Below, piece after piece: positions 55,920-64,000 of a stretch of 64,000 nt of DNA. Numbering within the stretch: the first letter of the stretch is position 1; each line of letters opens with the position of its first letter. The stretch covers positions 1 through 64,000 of the forward strand of contig JAPJBO010000408.1 in NCBI GenBank assembly GCA_030068145.1. The letters run 5' to 3'. The translations under genes were made by a program, and so were the position numbers. Origin of the DNA: Diplonema papillatum. Its lineage: Eukaryota > Euglenozoa > Diplonemea > Diplonemida > Diplonemidae. The notes under the pieces were generated by a model, which made no database searches, had not been told where the DNA came from, and worked only from the letters and a program-made list of their open reading frames with translations.

Positions 55920-58900
55920 CTAAAATTCGATACTGGGGTTGCGGACCCAAGCGTCGACCATATCGCGCGTAATGCTCACCTTAGCCCCGTCCTTGAGCTC
56001 GCCCTGTGCTTGCGCGGCAACCACCAGCTCCCACATGGCCGCGATCTGTGGATTTGAAAGGAGCGGAAACGTGGTAGAAGGTGATGAGCCGTGGTCGTGC
56101 GGACCCACTTCGCACTTGCCCGTGTGCAGCATCGGAGAGAGAGAGCGCAAACCAAATGGTGTGGTAGTCACACCTTACACACCCTACCTGCATGTAGTTC
56201 TCATAGTCATCGCTGCCGCGCTGACCTTTTCCACGAGAGGAAGAGACCAATCAGAGCGAGTTGGGTTGCAGGATCATCGTAGGGTTACGTCCACACGCAC
56301 GTCATTTTGTCGGAGACGTTGTGTAGGCACAGTGGGCGACGGTGCCGATGACAAGGCAGCGATGACTACGAGAACTACATGTAGCCTGGCGCTTGATGGG
56401 CTGCGGCCTCTGGTGGCGGCTAGCGTTTGGGTGGGAAAACGCAGCTTCTACGACACGAAGGGTACGTCTTGTATCGAAAATAGCCATACCACAGCCTCAT
56501 CACACTTTTGCTCGTCGTCGACTTCGTCGTAAATCTTGCAGAATCTTTGCTGGTGCTCCTTCTGCATCGACGCGAGAACTGCGGAAACCGTGTCGCGCCT
56601 GTCGTTGTCGGTTTGGTACCTCGAGATTGTTGCCACAAAGGATGAGATCCCGAGCAAGTACATTTCCGGAGTAAGGGAGTGATCAGCAGTGCGGGGATAT
56701 GGTTTAGGTGAAAATATTCACAGAGCAGTAGGGTGTGTTAATATGATGCCTCTCGCACTGCTCCCCTTGAGGTTCCTGGTTCATGACATGCGCCGCCGCC
56801 CGGGTTAAGGGGTTGCAGCATCCGGCGTGGGCCAGGGCCAGGGAGGCTGTTCGGAGGGGTACCACCCACCGTTCGCGGACTTCGTTCTTCACTGCCCCCG
56901 GGGGGAAAATCTTAGATTAATGTTTAGGCAGGACACTGCCTCTCATGCATGTTTTGGAAGTTTTCATGGAAGTTTTGTGCCCTATAGTAATGAGGTGGTT
57001 GACCAGGCCCCCATGACGCCTTATACACAACACGGCTATGCAGCCCTGCTTAGGTGTACTCAGCCATCGCAACCTTCGCAATGAAGGCGCTCGGCTTGGG
57101 TATATGTAGGCAATTTCGTACCAAAGTTTGAAGGTTTCCAGGGTGGGGACATCTCCGGACGTCAAAATAGAGGTGTCTCCTTGGTGGGGACAACTCTAAA
57201 CGATGAAATCCAAGTGTCTCCCTCAAAGTTTGAAGGTTTCCAGGGTGGGGACATCTCCGGACGTCAGAATAGAGGTGTCTCCTTGGTGGGGACAACTCGA
57301 AACGATGAAATCCAAGTGTCTCCTTCAAAGTTTGACGGTCTCCAGGGTGGGGACATCTGCGGATGTCAAAATGGAGGTGTCTCCTTGGTGGGGACAACTC
57401 GAAACGATGAGATTCAAGTGTCTCTTTCAAAGTTTGAAGGTCTCCAGGGTGGGGACATCTGCGGATGTCAAAATGGAGGTGTCTCCTTGGTGGGGACAAC
57501 TCGAAACGATGAAATTCAAGTGTCTCTCTCAAAGTTTGAAGGTTTCCAGGGTGGGGAATTGGAGCTGGCGTCTTCTGGCCTCTCGCACTCATGGGGCTTG
57601 TGCTGACTCCTTCCTCCGGTCGGCTCGTGCATCTCCATCTGAAAACAAAGGGTGAAACCAAAGCGGATATTTACAAACAAACGAAGGGGAAGAACACCGA
57701 CCATGAGGCAAGCTATGATCGCCGCTGGGACGACGTCACGCCACCAGCCCCCTCGCGAGTAAAGAATGCCCTCACCGCAAGTAAAAGTCGCTGCGTCACC
57801 GATGTGCAGCTACAGCGGCAAAAAAAGCGCACGCACATGGCCGCAACTTCGATACGAAAAGGAAATCACGGTCCAGCCAATGACACCTGGATACTAGGTG
57901 GGACCAATCTCTTTCTGGCAATTAGGAATCCTACTCTAAAGGAGTAGGCATTCGCCCGCTCCCTTTCCCCTCGTAATAATGTGTGATTGTCGGGCATACT
58001 TTTCCAAGTCTTCGTTGAACAGCTCGATGCTCTTCCATTTACCATTGAAACACGTGTCGTCGATGCAGTTTCGATAGAAATCGTCCAGCTTGTCCTCGGC
58101 ACCATCATACTTCGCCATAATAAGACAGTAAGCTGCGTGGGTTGCTTTTGTATTATCCGCAGACTTTGTCCGTCTGCATTTGCGACCGAGTCTAGAGTAG
58201 AGCCGCCGACGTGCACCGCAAGCACCGGGCATTTCAGTTGCATGTCCAAAGATGTGCTAATGGCATGAAACGAAGTGCATACCTTTCGCCGCATGCCACG
58301 GAGCAAGCAACAATGCCCCAACCACATCGTCAATGAGGGGAACGTTGACGTGATACGAGTTCGCAGGACCGTTGATATACTGTGTGTTTGTGGGGATGCA
58401 GGACAGCACGTTTAGCTGCGAAGCACATCCATGGGTTTCTCGTGTGATTGTTGTTGCAGGCGTGTGACAAGACATGCTCTACACTACGTGCGGGCAAGCT
58501 TTCGTTAGAGCCACGTCAGCATGACTCCGACCGCACCCCCACGGTATGCTTGAAAACAGGAAGCGATTTCTCCACTGTTTTCGGTCCTACGCTTCTAGGT
58601 ACATGCACATCCCCAAAAAGAACTCGTGCAGTTGTGAGGAGATGCGATTTCAAACCGAATAGTCAGCAACACGCAACAAAGCAACACGCAACAAAGCAAC
58701 ACGCAACAAAGCAACACGCAACAAAGCAACACGCAACAAAGCAACACGCAACAAAGCAACACGCAACAAAGCAACACGCAACAAAGCAACACGCAACAAA
58801 GCAACACGCAACAAAGCAACACGCAACAAAGCAACACGCAACAAAGCAACACGCAACAAAGCAACACGCAACAAAGCAACAAAGCAACACGCAACAAAGC

Positions 58901-60073
58901 AACACGCGCACTGCTGCTACCACAGACCAGTACACGTTCCTGAGACCCTTTCGACGATGGTCACCCGGCGACCTTAAACTTTCGGATCCTCGAAGCAAAC
59001 TTTCACGGAGAATGTCGTTTGTATCAAAAAAGCGGGTCTTGAAGATAAGATTTTCGGCAGGGGAGGGCACGCACCTGCCAAACCGGCCAACGGCCGCGAT
59101 CCGTGTGTCGGGTTGCTACTTTGATGACGTAGTCCGGCGGCGGTACGAAGCACTGCCGGTCTTCTTGTTCGTCAGCGCTGAGGTTGAAGGTGGCGATGAA
59201 GTTGCCGAGAAGCTCCCCTGCCGAATTCAGGACCATACGTCGTACCGTCTCACAGTCGGCAACTTCCCGCGTTGAGTGCAACGGAGGCTGGCCGTCCTTG
59301 GCGCGTTCTTTGTTGACTAGCTCTTTGATTTCTTCACCACTGCACCGCACGACCACTGTGTCGAGATCGACGACGTTTCCCGTCAGCCTCTCCATTTTGT
59401 TCGGCCCTTCGTCTTTGCCGTATTGCCCCGGATTGCTCGCAAACTTCTTTCGGTACAACTCGGTGTAAATGTCCTTCCCTTGCCGGATGAGATTGCGGAG
59501 ACCGACGAGGGAGAGAATCTTGCGCTTGTATATAGACCCGCTCTTCATGTTCGCGAAGTAGCGTTCCACCTCGTGTCCTTCGGGCGTTTTGGCGTACCGC
59601 TGGAACAAGCATTTCTGTCCCCCGAACTCGCGGATGTACCGGTCGAGACCGAAATTGGAGACCATGTCATCGTACAGCTCGAGGACGCACGCGATCGCTT
59701 CGGGAAACGGCGGGAACACAGGCTCGCGCGACGGGTTTTCGCGGATCCGGCTCATGACCGAGCCGACGAACTCGATGTGCTTGAGGCAAGCTACGTAGAA
59801 GCCGGGGTCCTTCTTGGTGAAGGACATCGTCGTGACCGCCTCTCGGAACACTTCTCGGGATAGCTGCGTCCCGACGTTCGTTTGCGTGTACGGCTCGGAC
59901 ACTTTGACGACAAAGACCTGCCCGCAGACAGTGAATTCGACCTGCTTGTTGCCAGGATCTTCGTCGGAGAACGCCGCCTCCAGCTTCACCTGCATGTCCG
60001 GAGGATACGGGATGCAGTTCCCGTTGCGCGGATCCCGGCTGAACCAGTAAGCGCGGGGCGCCGGCGCCGCCAT
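55920..60073 (-). CDS. WWE protein with USP-like core, paralogue 2
   Basis: Five exons (60073-59075, 58379-58283, 58132-58000, 56598-56490, 56045-55920) keep frame and give 487 residues. The protein starts directly with the WWE-like domain (AYWFSRDPRNGNCIPYPP onward) and lacks the N-terminal UBA-like part of paralogue 1. Shared blocks are LVGLRNL, GNVVDLDTVV, RHTDRGRWPVWQ, IDDVVGALLLAPW and AYCLIMAK. Its last three exons match those of paralogue 1 in phase and sequence, ending VSITRDMVDAWVRNP. An extra intron falls after PVWQ, where paralogue 1 is continuous. Introns hold an R1 copy, a 102-bp array and a 15-bp array. Confidence 0.8.
56131..56300 (-). repeat. R1 element, long form, in intron 4 of paralogue 2
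   Basis: The minus strand shows AAAAGGTCAGCGCGGCAGCG, ATGACTATGAGAACTACATG, AAGGTGTGACTACC and a C/T run (GCTCTCTCTCTCC). A degenerate first half contains CTGCAACCCAACTCG. It lies wholly within the intron 56489-56046. The orientation is the same as in all other R1 copies. Confidence 0.75.
57126..57560. repeat. 102-bp tandem array in intron 3 of paralogue 2
   Basis: About 4.25 copies are present; units start at 57181, 57283, 57385 and 57487 with TTGGTGGGGACAACTC. The period is 34 codons exactly, so frames on both strands stay open through the array. A hairpin-rich pattern (CCTTGGTGGGGACA / CAGGGTGGGGACATC) repeats within each unit. The array sits in the 1401-bp intron; the flanking exons are unaffected. 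Confidence 0.9.
58664..58908. repeat. 15-bp minisatellite in intron 1 of paralogue 2
   Basis: About 16 copies of GCAACACGCAACAAA are almost identical to each other, so the expansion is recent. The period is a multiple of three, and several frames on both strands stay open, giving false repeat proteins. It lies inside the intron 59074-58380. Confidence 0.95.
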
Positions 60074-60270
60074 TGCGGTGCGCCGGCCTTACGGTCGCGA
60101 GTGTGCGACCGCCCTCCTTCGCCTTTGCGAATTTCTTTTTCGGAATGGCAGCAGGAAAGGAGCCTGAAGAGGTGGACTTGTTAAGTTTTAGGTTTCGGCT
60201 GGTTTTGCGGGTTTGGTGGGAACATTTCCGGGATCCCAGCCCCGAACATTGTGTGGGCAAGCCCGTCTTC

Positions 60271-60330
60271 TTTAGAGTTAAAGTTCGCTAGAAATTCCGG
60301 GGTTTAGGGTCTCCGTGTGACCGGGTTCTC
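60271..60330. repeat. R3-type element end
   Basis: TTTAGAGTTAAAGTTCGCTA is followed by GAAATTCCGGGGTTTAGGGT and CTCCGTGTGACC. It matches the left part of the R3/R2 unit in the RRM intron (44120 on). It suggests that R3 motif and R2 body are one element family. Confidence 0.65.
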
Positions 60331-61019
60331 TTAGAGCAAGAAAGGGCCATGTGGTTACGGGTTGTATATTTGGTGCACGCTTTCGTTATGGGTTATGGCT
60401 AGCCATGTCCGGGACTGTTTGTGACCGTTGACAGTTGAGCATTGATTTCTTTAAAGTGCAAGTGCCATCAAGGCAGGCGAGCACTGAGTTGAGCAGGGGT
60501 TGCCTTGTAGCTCTTTGTGTGAAATGCGTTCTTTCACTAGCTCACGGTTGTTCTTCGGTTTTGTGTCCACATCCCTCCTGCAAAAATTGGGATTGACGGG
60601 TAGTACCGTGTTTTGACCAACGGTTCTACGCATTAATTTAAGCAAAACCACACTGCTGGAGGTGACCTTTTGACACTTGGCAGGCCGTGATGCAAAACAG
60701 GGTGCTCGAAGCTCGTGTGCCTGTGTGTCACGCAAAAAGACTTGGTTTGCGAGCAACCGTTGGTACGTGATATCGAGCGTGCGAGAACGTTTGCAGAAGT
60801 CGAACCGGAAACGAAACAATCAAACAGTGAGAAAAAGACGCAGGTATTATGAGTTGCTTCTTCTCATGCTGTTGTGTTTTCATTCGGCTTTTCAAAAATC
60901 GTTGTGTCATGCTAATGCGTGCAATTTTGCTGTTCTCTCAACCTGTACCCGGCTGCCGAGGTTGCTGCTTTTAAAAATGGAAACAAAAAAAAGAGGGAGG
61001 ACACAGCACACAACAGAGA

Positions 61020-61215
61020 ATGCACGGAAGCCAGCAACTGAAAGCCACATGATAGGGGACGGAAGAAATGAGTGGCGAATGGGGAAGGTGGGGGGAAACG
61101 CAAGAGAGGGCTCGCGCCCGAGTTCACTCCGAGCGTCACGAATTCTTCGAGGAAACACGGCACGGTATCCGGACCGGAACCGGAAATCTCCTGTTTTCGA
61201 ATATCTACACAAACT
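61020..61215 (-). repeat. Dispersed repeat, inverted partner of 35515-35700
   Basis: On the minus strand it reads the same order as the CFAP52 intron copy, including the frame CFLEEFVTLGVN, and continues beyond it. Composition and preserved frame suggest a mobile-element coding remnant. Confidence 0.8.
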
Positions 61216-63030
61216 GCCCACCTACGGGCAGCTTTGCTCGGCCAAATAATGCCGGTGAATCTGAGAAAACAAGTGGCCATTTTCTCGTCAACCAATCGGT
61301 CAAAGGTCCAGACCAGGACCGGCCTCTACTCCACGCACCCTCGCACGTTCAGGCGCCTCATGATCTCTGTCAGAGGAAAGACAGAAAACTACCTTCTTCT
61401 CTGAAAAAGATCGAGCCTTGCAGACAGCCTATTGCTTTGCGAAGAATGTCATGCAGGATTCCGACAGCTATTCGTTAACCCGGTGCAAAACCACGTTGGC
61501 GGCCGGTTTCATACTTTATCCGGGTGCAGGTTCAATCTGCCCTTCAGACGGATGTTGCCTCTTGCATTCCCCACCCCTCCCCCCAGGGCCCTCCTTGATC
61601 AGTCACCTTCGCGACTCGACCGGGCAGCGCTTCGGTTTTCCATTTCCGCATGCTGCGTAGCTTTCTGCTTGAGCCTTTCGGCTAAAGCGACTCTAACACA
61701 CTTATAAAACTTCCTTCCGTTCTTGGGTGTGACCGGTTTCTCAACTCTCGCGTGCCTTTCTTCATTCTTCCGGGCGGGAACATCCATTTCTAAACGCCGG
61801 ATCATACTGAGAGTGATGATGTTTTGAGCCATTTCACCCACGACCTCAATTGCGGCGATTATACACTCGATTATGCTTGCATTCTACAACGCTCAACTAA
61901 ACTCGATCACGCCTTTCTCATGAGTACACCGGTCACTCTTTTCCTTCACGACCCACTATATACAGGGTTTCACATGTTATATACCATGTGGCATAGATAG
62001 ATATGTGAAAATACTTAACATGCAATGACTTGCACTGAAATTAATGTGACATTAGTTGTCATTAACAAGTGGGTCGTCGTTATCCTTCGCTCCCTCCCTT
62101 GTTTGTTTGAAAGCCTGTTGATTACGTTGCTTGTTGCGGCCACTTTTCAGGCATGTTTCGCTCAAGCGGCGACTGGGTGGATAATCAGATCAGTGTCGGA
62201 TGCGTCTCTGGGGTTTCTTGGAGCCGTGCGTAGTTTTGCACACTGGCGCGCCTCGCGTCTCGGCAAACCTTCCAAGCGGGGAGTTTTTGGGGTGGGCCGG
62301 GCTGGCTCGGGGGGTCAGAAAGTCAATTTTTTGGAGCAAAAAAGCTGGTGTTAAAAAAGCCGACTTTTTCGTGTGCACACGCGTTTTTGGTTGTGGCACG
62401 TCCGCCTTGGGTATGTCTCTCGGGCGCAGCCCTCTCATCTCCGGCTTCTGAGGCTGGACGCCATCGTGGGATGGTCACAAACACGGTGGGATGTGGCGCT
62501 GCCATTGTCTGCAGAAGGAGCAGGTCCATCCCATCGCGATCGACCGTGACGTAACGGTACGGCACAGACGGGGGCAGCGGAGACGCTCGCTGCGTGGCGG
62601 CCCGCTGGTTAAAAAGTTCCAGCGGGAATTCCTTTTGTGTTTCGGGCCCTTTTTCCCTCCGTGGCGTTGCCCAGGGTACTAGCTCTGGTGGCCGACCCGA
62701 AGCCGAAAACTTGTCATCTGGTTGGGGAGCCCAAAGGACCTGTTGTACCCGACATGTGTCCCTTCTTTCTGGCGTTTCCGCCGGCAGTAATGTGCCGACA
62801 ACATTCTTCCACGTGTCAGCGCGAAGACCAGTATTGACTTTGATTGGTCTTGTACTGCACTACAGTAGCACGACTGCACTACTGCACAACGGAAACCTTT
62901 AGCAAAAACTGGTTTTCGGACCGGAAAACATCGCCAAGCTAGTACTCTGGCGTTGCCTAAGGAGTAGGTGGTTGGCCAAGTAGGACCTTTTTCACGAGGG
63001 GCGACCGCACACTCGTTCGACACGTACTCT

Positions 63031-63160
63031 TTTTCGTTGACCGCACTACCCTGAGCCCAAAAATCTTGGGCGTGGTTTCAGGTGGCGAATTGGCAAATGA
63101 TCGTGATCAGAAAGTCCTACTTGGGCGGTTCAGTTTCCTCACACATTGCATGTGGCTATA
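63031..63160. repeat. Dispersed repeat, partner of 7273-7400
   Basis: It is nearly identical to the left-end copy over about 125 bp, in the same orientation, ending CACATTGCATGTGGCTATA. It is noncoding. Confidence 0.85.
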
Positions 63161-63352
63161 TAAAAAAAACGGAGCAAGCTTTTCAAGCAAACAAGTGACA
63201 CGAGGCGGTCTGAAGATTGCTTTCCTCTCAATTGAGTGTCGGAACCTCTGCGCAGCCTGTGGACTGCTAGGCTGCGTTTCAGCACCGTTAATCACTGACC
63301 CCCAATTGCACGCAATCCGGATGCCTACTTGCATGCATACGGCAACTTTACA

Positions 63353-63485
63353 CAGAGAGAGAGAGGGATGACTTAGAGTGCAGGGGGTATCCGGTTACCT
63401 CACTATCGCCCCGTATTACTACAGCGGGCGTAAGTCGTTACGTCAGAGGCGCGGGCCCTGTCATGGAGGATGACTGCATGGTGGC
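63353..63485 (-). repeat. R1 element, short form, intergenic
   Basis: The minus strand contains CGACTTACGCCCGCTGTAGT, CCCCTGCACTCTAAGTCATC, then a C/T run and GTGTAAAG. It is close to the 29.1-kb copy. It lies in a gene-free stretch, so it is either a 3'/5' UTR intron of an unseen gene or a free insertion. Confidence 0.7.
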
Positions 63486-64000
63486 GCACGGGCGAGACCG
63501 CCTGGCGGGTGTGCGCTGACTGGATGTGTCGCGGGCTCTTCTCTTTTTGCATACATGCAGGAGACCTGCGGCGATACTCCGCATTTTTTGAGGTTCACAG
63601 GGGACCGGCCGCCGGTTGACCGCGAGGCTGGGAAAGTGTGCAAGCGACAACCTAGTAGAGGTTTGTTCGCCTGTAGACTTTCGGTGTCTGTGACGACCTC
63701 AGCGTGCTTGCAAATCGTCACAACACTCAAGACGCAATGCTTACAGCGGCGTGCGTCAGAGGGCGAGCGAACAAGAAGCAAGAGAGGTATTGCGTGCTTG
63801 TTTCACAGTTTCCGGGCGAGGACTCCTCATCAAACAAAACACACAGAGACTTCTCCGCTTAACAAAAAAGGATGACTTGCCCGATTAGGGCAACTGTCAG
63901 TATCTGGATCACCTTCCGAATGGCCAGTTTCCTCCGTTTCACGAAGGAGTTGCTTGATGGTTCTGGGTTCTGCTGGATGGGGGACTTTTGTAAACTGGTT

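Larger units (their letters stand above)
60074..64000. other. Gene-free right end, mobile-element fragments
   Basis: This holds an R3 end at 60271, a partial MITE core near 60437-60500, the inverted partner of the CFAP52 intron repeat (61020-61215), the 63031 repeat and an R1 copy at 63353. No gene could be supported. Frames at 62025-62354 and 62594-62902 have no known domain. Confidence 0.5.

Noticed and set aside
57126..57560. CRISPR-like look of regular repeats
   Set aside because: The 102-bp units are head-to-tail with no unique spacers, in an intron of a eukaryotic gene.
58595..59070. Cysteine/leucine or Ala-Thr-Lys-Gln-His repeat proteins
   Set aside because: They are readings of the 15-bp minisatellite in different frames, inside an intron.
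1..64000. Dinoflagellate spliced-leader relics in front of genes
   Set aside because: I looked near the gene starts and saw no convincing copy, so the taxonomic placement stays open.

Overview
The window is nuclear DNA of a protist. The recognisable genes are eukaryotic: a proteasome ubiquitin receptor, eIF5A, a ciliary WD-repeat protein, HPF1, a PP2C phosphatase and an RRM protein. They are split by GT-AG introns and separated by several kilobases of repeat-rich DNA. Every gene I can support lies on the minus strand. That one-way layout, the intron-bounded repeats, the ciliary gene and the mixed base composition would fit an alveolate of the dinoflagellate/perkinsid/chromerid kind. This placement is inference; I saw no spliced-leader relic and no plastid gene.

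Bases 1-5240 hold a tyrosine-recombinase (YR) retrotransposon, read on the minus strand as gag-like, YR, then RT-RNase H, with a 146-147 bp direct repeat at each end. Bases 5253-7226 look like a retroposed proline-rich transcript ending in a poly(A) run. Between 8 and 10.4 kb lies an unrecognised gene or genes. Then come glutaredoxin (11.2-11.5 kb), a TLC-like membrane protein (15.2-16.3 kb) and Rpn13/ADRM1 (17.5-18.8 kb).

After about 6 kb without genes come a PP2C phosphatase (24.8-27.8 kb), HPF1 (29.4-31.0 kb) and CFAP52 (33.9-37.2 kb). A proline-rich protein (39.6-40.6 kb), eIF5A (41.4-41.9 kb), an RRM protein (43.8-44.7 kb) and a HAD phosphatase (47.0-47.7 kb) follow. The right end carries two tandem paralogues (50.8-54.6 and 55.9-60.1 kb). 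Their exon phases match exactly, and they encode WWE-domain proteins whose remaining region faintly resembles a ubiquitin-specific protease. A decayed third fragment lies between them.

The genes do not form one pathway. Two weak themes are ubiquitin (Rpn13 and the tandem pair) and ADP-ribose signalling (HPF1 and the WWE domains). The most unusual DNA is a dispersed repeat family whose copies, in at least one and probably three places, fill whole introns from GTAT to AG, as introner elements do. Other repeats are foldback elements, a gene-fragment-carrying element with terminal inverted repeats inside an intron, and intronic minisatellites. All splice models come from reading frame, phase and GT/AG only; there is no transcript support.
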